Made by a program: the position numbers and the translations under genes
The notes under the pieces: model-generated
Databases searched by the model: none
What the model was told of the DNA's origin: nothing
Seen by the model: the letters and a program-made list of their open reading frames with translations, nothing else
In this document: positions 53,572 to 62,047 of the stretch, one piece after another
How positions within the stretch are numbered: position 1 is the first letter of the stretch
How the letters are laid out: the number at the start of each line of letters is the position of its first letter
Assembly: GCF_044788715.1 (NCBI RefSeq)
Contig: NZ_CP173170.1
Span: 3,720,001-3,784,000, forward strand
DNA length: 64,000 nt
DNA from: Methylotuvimicrobium sp018830325
GTDB lineage: Bacteria > Pseudomonadota > Gammaproteobacteria > Methylococcales > Methylomonadaceae
Direction of reading: 5' to 3'

Positions 53572-54207
53572 TTACCCTTTAACCACACCCGGGTTATGAG
53601 GGGAGAATCTCGGAATACCTTCAACAAAGGTTTTTTCCAAGTAATTGTATTCCAAACCTAATAAGGTATTCCCGTCCTGGTAAGTCACCCATACGACCTT
53701 AACTTCGCCGAGAAGGTCGAGTCTTTTAAAGTTGAACGCGGCAATTGCCCCAGGCTCCACGTCAATACGCTCCGGTAACGTAACCATTAAGCCGTCTACC
53801 GACACATTAATCGTGTTGAAATGGTAATTATGGCCGTTAAGGATTATGAGTCCCGGCGCCTCCAATTTTTTCCTGTAGGCATGCCTTGCATAAAACAAGT
53901 TTTCTACATCATGCTCGACATTTCTAAAATCCAACGCCAAATAAATCCGACCGTCGATCATATCGGCTCGAACAATTTCGGCTTCGCCGGCAAGTCGCAT
54001 TTCTTGCAGGTAGATATCAACGATAGGGGATATCTTTACTGTTTTAAACAGATCTTCAACATCATTAATGCGTTCGTGATCGTTCAATTCAGCCAAAAGA
54101 CCGGTGATCGAGATGTTGCTCAAGGTCATCGGAAGTTCAACCCCATCCAAATAAATTAATCCATGGGAAGTTAGTTTTTTCCGATAATGGCGTTTTTCGT
54201 ATGGCAT
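53572..54207 (-). CDS. Tandem PilZ-domain protein
   Basis: A 211-residue cytoplasmic protein made of two PilZ-like domains. The first has RHYRKKL and NISITG, the second RHAYRKKL and NVSVDG, matching the RxxxR and (D/N)xSxxG c-di-GMP binding motifs in outline (Arg spacing is irregular, so binding is probable, not certain). PilZ proteins relay c-di-GMP to motility or matrix production. The chemotaxis operon begins 2.2 kb to the right, which may be meaningful. It is encoded alone. Confidence 0.85.
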   Translation of the reverse strand: MPYEKRHYRKKLTSHGLIYLDGVELPMTLSNISITGLLAELNDHERINDVEDLFKTVKISPIVDIYLQEMRLAGEAEIVRADMIDGRIYLALDFRNVEHDVENLFYARHAYRKKLEAPGLIILNGHNYHFNTINVSVDGLMVTLPERIDVEPGAIAAFNFKRLDLLGEVKVVWVTYQDGNTLLGLEYNYLEKTFVEGIPRFSPHNPGVVKG

Positions 54208-54567
54208 TGTTAACCTACATTACATTCATTACATTTTTGTACGACTTTCATTATTGAAGATATGGAGCCGAATGAAACCGGCATCAATACCAGTCGCTCT
54301 TCAAATTTCGGCAGTGCCTTAAAAGGCACCGGCGTGCTCGGTCGATTTTTACTCCTCGCCAGACACACTTCTCACCCTTTTTGATTTCCAAATTAGGAAA
54401 TGCTGACAATAACCGGAAAATAAACAACTCTATTCTCTATTTCCAAACCGAAAAGGGCAAGCATTATGCTCTCATATACAATGAAAATTAAATAATGACT
54501 AGTGTAGACTATTATTTTTATTTTTCGCTTCGAATCTCGTCTTTCAGAACTTGATTGTCTATTTTTT
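54208..54567. other. Divergent spacer with repeated TCAAATTTCGGCAGTGCC
   Basis: CTTCAAATTTCGGCAGTGCC at 54299-54318, followed by AAAAGGCACCGGCGTGCTCGG, matches 39269-39313. Should include promoters of the PilZ and SLT genes. No gene. Confidence 0.5.
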
Positions 54568-55188
54568 ATGCTGCTATCCATTCGATCGTTAAAAATAATT
54601 TTAACGGCTATCTCGTTTCTTATTTTACAAGCTTGCACCACTGCCCCGCCAAAAAACACAGAAAACATTTGCGAAACTTTCAGAGAAAAAAGCAACTGGT
54701 ACAAACACGCCAAAACCTCTTATGAAAAATGGGGGGTCCCAATTCCTGTCCAAATGGCGATCATACATCAAGAATCTCGCTTTGTTGCCGACGCCGCTCC
54801 GCCAAGACGGAAATTATTAGGGTTCATACCTTGGTTTAGAAAAAGTAGTGCCTATGGATATGCTCAAGCATTGGACGGTACTTGGGGAGACTACATGAAA
54901 CATAACCGTCGCTGGAGCGCCGACCGCGAAGACTTTGCCGATGCGGTCGATTTTGTTGGCTGGTACAATTACATGAGCTATAAAAGACTCGGACTAGCTA
55001 AATCAAACGCTCGGCAACTATACCTGGCCTATCACGAAGGTCATACGGGATACCGGCGCCGAACGTTTTTACAAAAACCCTGGTTACTAAAAGTTGCCGA
55101 AAAAGTCGACCGCAAAGCCCGTGTTTACGATTCGCAATTAAATTCATGCCGGAACGAATTTGAAAGCAAGAGCTGGTTTTTTTGGTAA
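54568..55188 (+). CDS. SLT-type lytic transglycosylase lipoprotein
   Basis: A 206-residue lipoprotein (lipobox LQAC, Cys about 22) with an SLT-like domain: catalytic Glu in IHQESRF, then SAYGYAQALDGTW and a C-terminal LYLAYHEGHTGYRRRTF. Such enzymes cleave peptidoglycan glycan chains between MurNAc and GlcNAc without water, here from the periplasmic face of a membrane. The GYAQ motif and the spaced YLAYHEG fit the family. The FKBP gene follows in the same direction after a 200-base gap. Confidence 0.87.
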   Translation: MLLSIRSLKIILTAISFLILQACTTAPPKNTENICETFREKSNWYKHAKTSYEKWGVPIPVQMAIIHQESRFVADAAPPRRKLLGFIPWFRKSSAYGYAQALDGTWGDYMKHNRRWSADREDFADAVDFVGWYNYMSYKRLGLAKSNARQLYLAYHEGHTGYRRRTFLQKPWLLKVAEKVDRKARVYDSQLNSCRNEFESKSWFFW

Positions 55189-55391
55189 ACTATATCGCTT
55201 GTTCACAGTTGCGAACAAGCGGCATCACCGGCAAAAAAAGGACAAACCGGTATTGGAGTTAGAAGGCGCTAACCTACTCCCATGGATTAGCTACTTTATT
55301 GGGATTAAAAAACAAGCTTTCTTGCTTTTTCTCGCGACTTCTCCAAAAATGGACTCACTTCCTTATAACTCACGACAGGAGGAAAAAATCT

Positions 55392-55871
55392 GTGACTAAA
55401 CTGCATATCCGCGTTTTTTCAGTTTTTACCGCTATTATCATAGGATTTACGATGTTCTCAATGGCCAATGCGACCACCCCACAGGAAAATAAAGAAGCAG
55501 GCGAAGCCTTTCTTGCCGAAAACGCCAAAAAGGCGGGCATAAAAACCACAGCTAGCGGCCTTCAGTATGAAGTTTTGAACGAAGGAAACGGAGCCACGCC
55601 AAATGCCTCCGATAATGTAACCGTTCATTACAAAGGCACCACGATTAGCGGGGAAGAATTCGACAGCTCCTATGGCCGAGGCGAACCCGCCACGTTTCCG
55701 TTAAATCGAGTCATTGCCGGCTGGACCGAGGGGCTGCAGTTAATGAAGGAAGGCGCTAAATACCGTTTTTACATACCCTCCGATTTGGCTTATGGCGAAC
55801 GCGGCGCCGGCCGCGCGATTGGCCCTAATGCCACACTCATATTCGATGTTGAACTGATCAAAGTTCAATAA
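55392..55871 (+). CDS. FKBP-type peptidyl-prolyl isomerase, exported
   Basis: A GTG at 55392 with an AGGAGG ribosome site 8-10 bases upstream is the best start, giving a 159-residue protein with a signal peptide (to about SMANA); the open frame extends upstream to 55299 without such a site. The FKBP domain is complete: VTVHYKGTTISGEEFDSS, PLNRVIAGWTEGLQLMKEG, YIPSDLAYGERGAG and PNATLIFDVELI. It catalyses proline isomerisation of periplasmic proteins. A perfect 11-bp hairpin follows 29 bases after the stop. Confidence 0.92.
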   Translation: MTKLHIRVFSVFTAIIIGFTMFSMANATTPQENKEAGEAFLAENAKKAGIKTTASGLQYEVLNEGNGATPNASDNVTVHYKGTTISGEEFDSSYGRGEPATFPLNRVIAGWTEGLQLMKEGAKYRFYIPSDLAYGERGAGRAIGPNATLIFDVELIKVQ

Positions 55872-55899
55872 AGTCAAAACGTTCGTTGTGTTTGGCGAG

Positions 55900-55924
55900 A
55901 ATGTCGGCAAGAATTGCCGACATT
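55900..55924 (+). terminator. Perfect hairpin after the FKBP gene
   Basis: AATGTCGGCAA, loop GAA, TTGCCGACATT; an 11-bp perfect stem 29 bases after the stop, without a T run. Probably an mRNA end or stabilising hairpin rather than a classic terminator. Confidence 0.55.
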
Positions 55925-55955
55925 CGGAGTAGACGGTTGTATATCAACCCATTAT

Positions 55956-56172
55956 CCTAGAAAGAGCAGTTACCATGTGTTGTAGACCGTTCGTGCTGAG
56001 AAAAGTCGAAGCATGAAGGGTCTACAACACTTTCACCCGCCTGGTGAAGCCTCAAACTATCGTTCACCCTTCGACAAGGCTCTCCTGAGCCTAGCCGAAG
56101 GGGCCCTCCTGAGCGCAGCCGAAGGGGCTCAGGGCGAACGGTAGTTTGAGGCTCTCAACTGCTCTTTTTAGG
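55956..56172. mobile_element. MITE-like element, family B, copy 4
   Basis: Starts CCTAGAAAGAGCAGTT and ends AACTGCTCTTTTTAGG with perfect ATTAT duplications at 55951-55955 and 56173-56177. 217 bp; shares both interior hairpins with copy 2, the second one (CTGAGCGCAGCCGAAGGGGC) partly duplicated. Confidence 0.85.
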
Positions 56173-56212
56173 ATTATCCATTGGCTATGATTAACTGTTT
56201 GGGATAATTCAT

Positions 56213-56347
56213 CCAGCACCTAAATAAGCCATGATTTTGAATCATTGCCAATGACCTATGGAATTTAGGTGCTGGGTGAACGGCGTTCCTCGATAGATAC
56301 ATCCCATACCTTTTATTCTTAGACGGTTTTTCAATCAAAAGGGAGTA
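56213..56347. repeat. Long palindrome and family E repeat before the chemotaxis operon end
   Basis: CCAGCACCTAAATAAG to ATTTAGGTGCTGGGTGAACG (56213-56285) resembles 47067-47152; CGATAGATACATCCC to TCAATCAAAAGGGAGTA (56290-56347) is the inverse of 26619-26690. No gene. Confidence 0.7.
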
Positions 56348-56365
56348 TTATCGCAAACAGAGCCT

Positions 56366-56743
56366 TTATCTAGCTCCATGCAAACGAATCAATAGCACGG
56401 CCTCATCACGACTAATTCCGAATTTTTGAATCAATTCAGCCGCATCTGCGCCGCTTCGCACCTTTTGAATGATCGCGCGGTAAGGCTTCGCTTCTTCCTC
56501 TCTTTGTTCAAAGTCGTTGATTTTTTCGGTCAATTCCTTGAGTAATTCAGCCGTCTCGGCTAATCGGTTATCGACACCGACCGATGCCGAACATAAACCG
56601 ACAATATCCAAGTTATGATTATTCAGGTGTTTGGCCAAGGCTCGATAGTTGCGTTTAAGCTTAATATGATCGACTGTTAACCATACTAGCAAAATCGACA
56701 TAACGCTCAGTACGGCAAGACCGGCATATAAAATCTCATTCAT
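56366..56743 (-). CDS. DUF2802 domain protein of the chemotaxis operon
   Basis: ATG 56743 overlaps the stop of a small upstream frame by one base (TGATG); the TTG at 56746 is not needed. The 125-residue protein has an N-terminal membrane helix (residues 5-25), a helical region, then the DUF2802 motif PYRAIIQKVRSGADAAELIQKFGISRDEAVLLIRLHG, a helix-turn-helix-like end. DUF2802 genes sit at the end of polar chemotaxis operons in Pseudomonas and relatives; the function is not established. It is the last gene of the cheA-cheB-motCD-parCP-cheW series. Confidence 0.88.
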   Translation of the reverse strand: MNEILYAGLAVLSVMSILLVWLTVDHIKLKRNYRALAKHLNNHNLDIVGLCSASVGVDNRLAETAELLKELTEKINDFEQREEEAKPYRAIIQKVRSGADAAELIQKFGISRDEAVLLIRLHGAR

Positions 56744-56916
56744 CAAACAACTTCGTCGATATGCTGAGCAGGCCCTGTATCGTCTTGCTGCTCCGATTCA
56801 GAACCCTTTTCCTGCTCGTTTTGTTGTTTTTTCTTATCCGGTCGATCTTCGTCATTAGTGACTTTAGCCGGTTTAATAACCGGATATGTCGGGACTATCG
56901 GTTGTATTTCGATCAT
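56743..56916 (-). CDS. Small charged protein between cheW and DUF2802 gene
   Basis: A 57-codon frame (MIEIQPIVPTYPVIKPAKV then DRPDKKKQQNEQEKGSESE and IDEVV) with a good AGAGGCGG ribosome site before ATG 56916 and a one-base overlap with the DUF2802 start. It is hydrophilic and probably disordered, with a Pro/Val N-terminus. Overlap and ribosome site argue that it is real. No function can be given; a scaffold or adaptor in the array operon is possible. Confidence 0.6.
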   Translation of the reverse strand: MIEIQPIVPTYPVIKPAKVTNDEDRPDKKKQQNEQEKGSESEQQDDTGPAQHIDEVV

Positions 56917-56973
56917 GACCGCCTCTCTTAGCCGCGGCTCAAGGAAGTTGCTGTTTTCAGGTTACGATTAACT

Positions 56974-57450
56974 TCAAAACATATCCAATTCCGCTTTCTC
57001 TTCATCGCTTAAAAACTTATTTAGGTCGACTAGAATCAATAATTCATTATCTCGGCTAGTCACCCCTTGAATATACCTAGAAGTTTCTTCATTGCCGACG
57101 TTCGGAGCCGTTTCAATATCTGACGATCTCAGCTCGACGACTTCGGCAACGCTATCGACCAAGATGCCGATAATATGCGATTCGGTTTCGATTATGACAA
57201 TGCGCGAATTATCGTCGGTCTCCTTCGACATCAAACCAAATCGATTGCGCGTATCGATCACCGTTACGACATTGCCTCGCAAGTTGATGATGCCCAGCAC
57301 ATAAGACGGTGCACCGGGAACCGGAGCGATTTCTGCAACCCGCAGCACTTCCTGCACTTGCATGACATTGATGCCGTACTTTTCATCACCGAGACGAAAA
57401 GTTACCCATTGCATCACCGGATTGTTTTGTTTTGTATCGAATTCACTCAT
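56974..57450 (-). CDS. cheW: Chemotaxis coupling protein CheW
   Basis: A 158-residue CheW with FRLGDEKYGINVMQVQEVLRV, VPGAPSYVLGIINLRGNVVTVID and EETSRYIQGV. It couples receptors to CheA in the membrane-associated array at the pole. Located downstream of parP with a 150-base gap and followed by two small genes. Length and motifs are ordinary. Confidence 0.95.
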   Translation of the reverse strand: MSEFDTKQNNPVMQWVTFRLGDEKYGINVMQVQEVLRVAEIAPVPGAPSYVLGIINLRGNVVTVIDTRNRFGLMSKETDDNSRIVIIETESHIIGILVDSVAEVVELRSSDIETAPNVGNEETSRYIQGVTSRDNELLILVDLNKFLSDEEKAELDMF

Positions 57451-57530
57451 TCGCGATCACCGCTTCATTATTCAAAGTTATTATTTTTTGCAAACCGTAT
57501 CCGCCTTATCTTTTCTGTCATCACTGGACG

Positions 57531-57577
57531 CTGGAGCGTCCAGGGCTGCATTCCCACGCTGGAGCGTGGGAACGATA
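57531..57577. repeat. REP-like TTCCCACGCT palindrome, copy 3
   Basis: GACGCTGGAGCGTCC and TTCCCACGCTGGAGCGTGGG are perfect short hairpins between cheW and parP. Could influence mRNA of the operon. Confidence 0.75.
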
Positions 57578-57601
57578 AAAGCATCTTTCCCCTTTCATCT
57601 T

Positions 57602-58327
57602 TCATCTTTCATCTTTAACCTTTCTTCGCGGCGTCAACTGTTCGACATCGATCACGGCGGTCAATTCCTCGATTACTGTTCCAATCAACCATGGCCGCTG
57701 CTTACGATGGGTACGCCAACGAACTTGCTCGGGACGCACCTTACCAATAGACAAAAGTTCATCGCAAGCCAAGCCCCAATTGCCATCCTGGGTAATTAAC
57801 ATGCTTTTATAAGGCTGCTCAATTAAGTCTCGTTTATTTGCATATCCTTTCCCTAAAATCAATTGCCCGGAATCGAGAATACCGATTTTTCGCTTCTGAT
57901 CTTCCAGCAAACCGATAAACCACGAGGGTTGCCCAGGGATTTTAGTGATCGTCTTATCAAATTTAATGGCTCTGGATAATTCAACCAAAGGCGTAGCCAG
58001 TATGAGCTGGCCTATTCTAAAAAATAAGGCTTGGAATTCATACTGAGCCCAAGACGGCATAACCGCAAGCGGCATGGTAGGCTTTGGAACCAATTGCAGT
58101 TCAATCAAGGCCGACGTCTTGGCAATGGTCTCGCTTTTTTTCTTTATTTTCGATTCGACACGTGCTGTCGGTACGGGCACTTTAGCCTCAGGTGCCGATG
58201 GCATAATCACCTCGGCTTCCTCAGTCGGCATTTCCTCCAGCAGGGTTTTTAAATAGCTGTCGAGAGCCAATTCCTGGTGAATAATCTGTTGCTCGATATC
58301 CAATTTGTTATCGCTAAGACCCTTCAT
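57602..58327 (-). CDS. parP: ParP, CheW-domain chemotaxis array localisation protein
   Basis: A 241-residue protein: an N-terminal helical or linker region (residues 1-105, with a Pro/Val/Lys-rich stretch) and a C-terminal CheW-like domain (EFQALFFRIGQLILATPLVELSRAI, PSWFIGLLEDQKRKIGILD, WRTHRKQRPWLIGTVIEEL). Gene order parC-parP-cheW and the CheW-like (AIF) domain identify ParP, which with ParC places and retains chemotaxis arrays at the cell pole by contacting CheA. Its start overlaps the parC stop by one base. Its stop codon lies in the first units of a TTTCATC tandem repeat. Confidence 0.85.
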   Translation of the reverse strand: MKGLSDNKLDIEQQIIHQELALDSYLKTLLEEMPTEEAEVIMPSAPEAKVPVPTARVESKIKKKSETIAKTSALIELQLVPKPTMPLAVMPSWAQYEFQALFFRIGQLILATPLVELSRAIKFDKTITKIPGQPSWFIGLLEDQKRKIGILDSGQLILGKGYANKRDLIEQPYKSMLITQDGNWGLACDELLSIGKVRPEQVRWRTHRKQRPWLIGTVIEELTAVIDVEQLTPRRKVKDER

Positions 58328-59130
58328 TAAACTGCCGCCGTTTCTTTGACAGTTTGATTATCATGCAATAACAAGCGATCCAGCAAAGCCGAGTAAGCCT
58401 CCACGGCTTTCGATTCCGGCCAATAAATCGATAGCGGAATACCTTGTGTGCTGGCATCCCTGATTTTTGTATCGATCGGTATGATCGAATTCCATAGATA
58501 ATCCGGATATTGCTCTCTCAACACCCTAAGGCTTTCTTGAGCAGCGCGCGTTCGTTTATCGAACATCGTCGGTACAATCGTGTATCGAGGCGCATGGGTA
58601 CGTGATTTATAAACCATATTGAGCGTATGCATCATACGCTCGAGTCCCTTGACGGCTAAAAATTCGGCTAACACCGGCATAATTAATTGCTGACAAGCCG
58701 CCAGTGCATTAATCATCAACACACCGAGCATTGGCGGACTATCGATGATGACGTAATCGTAACGGTCGGATACCTTGGCTAAGGCATTGTTGACTACCAA
58801 TCCCATACCGCCCATCGATGCGACTTGTCGGTCCAACGTTGCAATCGCGGTCGCGGCCGGCAACACAAACAAACCGTCGAATTTAGTTTCTACGATATAA
58901 GATTCGGGCCCCGCGTTTTTCTTTTTCAAACTGGCATCATGAAAAAGATTGTATACGCTCGCCTTGACTTCATCGGGATTCATTTTGAAATAACTCGTCA
59001 ATGCGCCGTGCGGGTCGAGATCGACTAATAATGTACGAAATCCCCAGGAAGACAATAAACCGCCGAGCGTAACGACAGTTGTCGTTTTGCCTACACCGCC
59101 TTTCTGATTGGATACCGTCCAGACCTTCAT
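58327..59130 (-). CDS. parC: ParC, ParA/MinD-family ATPase for chemotaxis array positioning
   Basis: A 267-residue P-loop ATPase with deviant Walker A SNQKGGVGKTTTV, switch segments LLVDLDPHGA and IIDSPPMLGV, and the expected ParA length. Between motD and parP in a chemotaxis operon it is ParC, which recruits ParP and chemotaxis proteins to the cell pole. A 140-base gap with a GTTCCCACG repeat separates it from motD upstream. Confidence 0.9.
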   Translation of the reverse strand: MKVWTVSNQKGGVGKTTTVVTLGGLLSSWGFRTLLVDLDPHGALTSYFKMNPDEVKASVYNLFHDASLKKKNAGPESYIVETKFDGLFVLPAATAIATLDRQVASMGGMGLVVNNALAKVSDRYDYVIIDSPPMLGVLMINALAACQQLIMPVLAEFLAVKGLERMMHTLNMVYKSRTHAPRYTIVPTMFDKRTRAAQESLRVLREQYPDYLWNSIIPIDTKIRDASTQGIPLSIYWPESKAVEAYSALLDRLLLHDNQTVKETAAV

Positions 59131-59192
59131 AAAATGCCTTTTAATCTAAATTCATTAGCTAAACCGCAAAAAACTCGGCTCTCGTAGATTTT

Positions 59193-59252
59193 TCGGTTCC
59201 CACGGTCCTCCGTGGGAACCCATACCTAGGCCGCCTGAGCGGTAGGAACGAG
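59193..59252. repeat. REP-like GTTCCCACGG palindrome, copy 4
   Basis: GGTTCCCACGGTCCTCCGTG then GGAACCCATACC and GCGGTAGGAACG between motD and parC; related to 25400-25500 and 33520-33652. Confidence 0.7.
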
Positions 59253-59272
59253 GATGGTAATTATCCACACCA

Positions 59273-60169
59273 CTATGGGGAACCTTGAGTATTGTTCATT
59301 TCAGCATCGGTAACCGGCGATATATTCAGTAACTTCGCTCTTTCTTTGTCATCCGCGCCGTAACGAGCAAAAGCATGCGACATTAACACCACCGCAACTC
59401 TTCTATTTTGAAATCGACCTGCCTCGCTACCGTTATCGGCTATCGGATGAAATTCTCCATAGCCGACCGCCGATAATCGTGACGGCACGATCCCCTCGTT
59501 GACGAATTCTCTTACTACGCTAGTTGCTCGCGCCGAAGACAATTCCCAATTGGATGGGAATTTAACGGTACTAATCGGGACCGTATCGGTATGCCCTTCG
59601 ACATTGATGACATTCGGCATGCGTCTGACAATTTCTGAAACTTTTTTCAAAATCGGTAACGCTTTTGGCGATAACTCAGCCTCGCCGCTCGCGAATAACA
59701 GCTCGCTATTCATTTCTAGCTCGATCCAAAAGTCATGTTTTTTAACCGCTACCAAATCCTTTTCGATAAATGGCGCCAAGACTTCCGACATTTGTTCGGA
59801 CGCCTCGATCAAATTGCGCCGCTCACGCAATATTTCCTCGCTGAGCTCATGTTTTTTTTCAACCTCTTCCAAAGTCGGATGAGGTAACTCGATCGGCTGA
59901 ACGGTCATGGGTTCTTCACCGATTTGGATGGGCTGCACCACGGTAAAAGGGGTGCCTTCTCTATCGGAAATCGCCGATTCCGATTGCCTTTTCGAAAAGG
60001 CCTCGCCCAATGAGTCGGACAGTGTTTTATATTTACCCTCGTTGACCGAAGAGATCGAATACATTACGACAAAAAACGCAAATAATAAGGTAATAAAGTC
60101 GGCATAGGAAATCAGCCATCGCTCATGATTTTCAGGTTCGGCCAATTCTTTTTTTTTTCGCCGCATCAC
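59273..60169 (-). CDS. motD: MotD, flagellar motor stator subunit B-type
   Basis: A 298-residue stator protein: one membrane helix with the proton-path Asp in ISYADFITLLFAFFVVMYS, a plug/linker region, and a C-terminal OmpA-like peptidoglycan-binding domain (VEGHTDTVPIS, NWELSSARATSVV, LSAVGYGEFHP, NRRVAVVLM). It anchors the stator to the wall. The gene follows motC by 12 bases, and both lie in the chemotaxis operon as in Pseudomonas MotCD rather than with motAB elsewhere. Confidence 0.92.
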   Translation of the reverse strand: MMRRKKKELAEPENHERWLISYADFITLLFAFFVVMYSISSVNEGKYKTLSDSLGEAFSKRQSESAISDREGTPFTVVQPIQIGEEPMTVQPIELPHPTLEEVEKKHELSEEILRERRNLIEASEQMSEVLAPFIEKDLVAVKKHDFWIELEMNSELLFASGEAELSPKALPILKKVSEIVRRMPNVINVEGHTDTVPISTVKFPSNWELSSARATSVVREFVNEGIVPSRLSAVGYGEFHPIADNGSEAGRFQNRRVAVVLMSHAFARYGADDKERAKLLNISPVTDAEMNNTQGSP

Positions 60170-60181
60170 GCCCCCCCCGAG

Positions 60182-60934
60182 CTAATCCCGATTTTCGATT
60201 AAAAAACCGGATAATTTCAATTCGATATTTTTTGGGTTTTCTCCCTCGGCAATGGCTACGATACCCTCAACCAACAATTCCTTAGCTTGCGACATTATCA
60301 ATATTTGCATCTTCAATTTGTTTGCAACCGGCAAAAAAATCAGATTGGCAAAGCCAACGCCATAGATCGTCGCAACAAACGCTGTTGCAATGCCGGATCC
60401 CAGTAAACCTGGCTCGGCCAGATTTTTCATGACATGAATGAGACCAATTACGGCGCCGAGAATACCGATCGTCGGCGAGTAACCGCCCATGGCTTCGAAT
60501 ACTCTAGCCGCCTGTAAATCGCTAAACTCCCGAGTATTAATCTCCAATTCCAAACAATCCCGAATCACTTCCGGTTCGCTACCGTCGACTAAAAGTTGCA
60601 AACCCTTGATTGCGAAAGGATCAATTTCGTTATCGAGAACCGACTCCAGACCCAGTAAACCTTCTTTTCTGGCCAACGCGCTCCATTCGACCATTTTATT
60701 GACTTGTTGCTTAAATAATTGCTTTTGGGGCTTGAAGATCCATAAACTGAGATTGAGGCCTCGCAAGAATACTGTCGGTGGAAATTGCAACAATGTAGCG
60801 CCTATTGTACCGCCCAAAACGATTACTAAGGCCGGTCCGTTTAGCAGCGCCTCAGCATGTCCGCCGTCCATTATCGTACCGCCGACGATCGCTACGAAAC
60901 CCAACACAACGCCAACGAGACTTAAGTAATCCAT
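60182..60934 (-). CDS. motC: MotC, flagellar motor stator subunit A-type
   Basis: A 250-residue MotA/PomA-type membrane protein with four helices (first at residues 5-22, second at 33-50, last two at 147-205), the cytoplasmic charged loop between, and the pore residues typical of the family (PTIGILGAVIGLIHVM). With MotD it forms the ion channel that drives flagellar rotation. It overlaps cheB by one base. Residues around the pore suggest protons, but coupling ion choice cannot be settled here. Confidence 0.92.
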   Translation of the reverse strand: MDYLSLVGVVLGFVAIVGGTIMDGGHAEALLNGPALVIVLGGTIGATLLQFPPTVFLRGLNLSLWIFKPQKQLFKQQVNKMVEWSALARKEGLLGLESVLDNEIDPFAIKGLQLLVDGSEPEVIRDCLELEINTREFSDLQAARVFEAMGGYSPTIGILGAVIGLIHVMKNLAEPGLLGSGIATAFVATIYGVGFANLIFLPVANKLKMQILIMSQAKELLVEGIVAIAEGENPKNIELKLSGFLIENRD

Positions 60935-62037
60935 TAAGTGATACGGCTTAATTGCCGTCCTATTTCATCGAGGCTGTAAACATTATCGGCTAAGCCTGCA
61001 TCGATAACCGCTTTGGGCATACCGTATATCGTACAACTTTCCTCGTTTTGCGCCCAAACTATCGAACCGGCTTGCTTCAGTTTTCGAGCGCCTTCTTTAC
61101 CATCCGACCCCATACCGGTTAAGACCACCGCCAGCACTGCATCGTGAAAATACCGAGCGACTGAAGCCAATGTAATGTCCGCACACGGACTGTAAATTTC
61201 TCCGGCTATTTTCGGCCTTAAAACAATCGATTTACGCACGCCGGAGCCTTTGAATTCCAATTGCATGCCTCCTGCCGCAACCAACGCCGTTCCCGGCTCC
61301 AAGATATCGCCATCGCGTGCTTCCCTCACCTTGATACGGCATAATTGATCCAACCGCTCTGCAAAACTAGCCGTGAAGTTTTGCGGCATATGTTGAACAA
61401 TGATCACCGGCAACGGGCATGACTGCGGAACTTGGCTTAACACTTGCTGTATCGCAACAGGACCTCCGGTCGAGGCGGCAATCACCATAATGCGTAATGC
61501 GCCGAATTGTTTCGCTGTTTGCTGAATCCCTTGCTTAGCCGGTTTTTCGAGCGTTTTTCCTGCCTGTTCGGTTTTATTCTTAGCCAGCGCTCCGCCGCCG
61601 CTTCTTGTTTTGCTTTTTCCGGTTTGCAAGGCAACCATGCGTACCCTTCGCCGAAGCAAGCGTTTTGCCGTTTCCCGGTCGGCATCGATCTCATCCAGTC
61701 GCTTCGGTAAAAAATCCACTGCACCGGCATGCAAGGCATCCAATGTCGCTTGAGCACCTACCTGAGTCATTGCCGAGAACATCAAAATAGGGGTCGGCGT
61801 TTCCGCCATAATGCGCTTAACCGCAGTAATGCCGTCCATCAACGGCATCTCGATATCCATCGTTATGACATCGGGCGCTAAGGCAGCCGTCAACCTAATC
61901 GCTTGCAAGCCGTTATTGGCAATACCCACTACTTCAAATTCGGCGTGTCCTTCGCTATCTTTCGACTCCTCAAGTATTTCTTTGATTCTTTTACAAATGA
62001 ACCCGGAATCGTCGACTATTAATACCTTAACGGCCAT
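60934..62037 (-). CDS. cheB: Chemotaxis response regulator and protein-glutamate methylesterase CheB
   Basis: A 367-residue CheB: receiver domain with VLIVDDSGFI and the phosphoacceptor Asp in ITMDIEMPLMDG, a 55-residue linker, then the methylesterase with nucleophile Ser in ASTGGPVAI, His in VQHMPQNFT and Asp in GMGSDGKEGA. It removes methyl groups from receptors when phosphorylated by CheA. cheA ends 10 bases upstream and motC begins at its last base, so it is central to the operon. Confidence 0.95.
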   Translation of the reverse strand: MAVKVLIVDDSGFICKRIKEILEESKDSEGHAEFEVVGIANNGLQAIRLTAALAPDVITMDIEMPLMDGITAVKRIMAETPTPILMFSAMTQVGAQATLDALHAGAVDFLPKRLDEIDADRETAKRLLRRRVRMVALQTGKSKTRSGGGALAKNKTEQAGKTLEKPAKQGIQQTAKQFGALRIMVIAASTGGPVAIQQVLSQVPQSCPLPVIIVQHMPQNFTASFAERLDQLCRIKVREARDGDILEPGTALVAAGGMQLEFKGSGVRKSIVLRPKIAGEIYSPCADITLASVARYFHDAVLAVVLTGMGSDGKEGARKLKQAGSIVWAQNEESCTIYGMPKAVIDAGLADNVYSLDEIGRQLSRIT

Positions 62038-62047
62038 GAACTTCTAA

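Noticed and set aside
54393..54713. Minus-strand frame overlapping the SLT lipoprotein start
   Set aside because: Antisense to the lipoprotein signal region; AT-rich spacer explains the open frame.
55160..55399. Plus-strand frame between the SLT and FKBP genes
   Set aside because: Overlaps both genes in another frame and has no ribosome site or recognisable domain.
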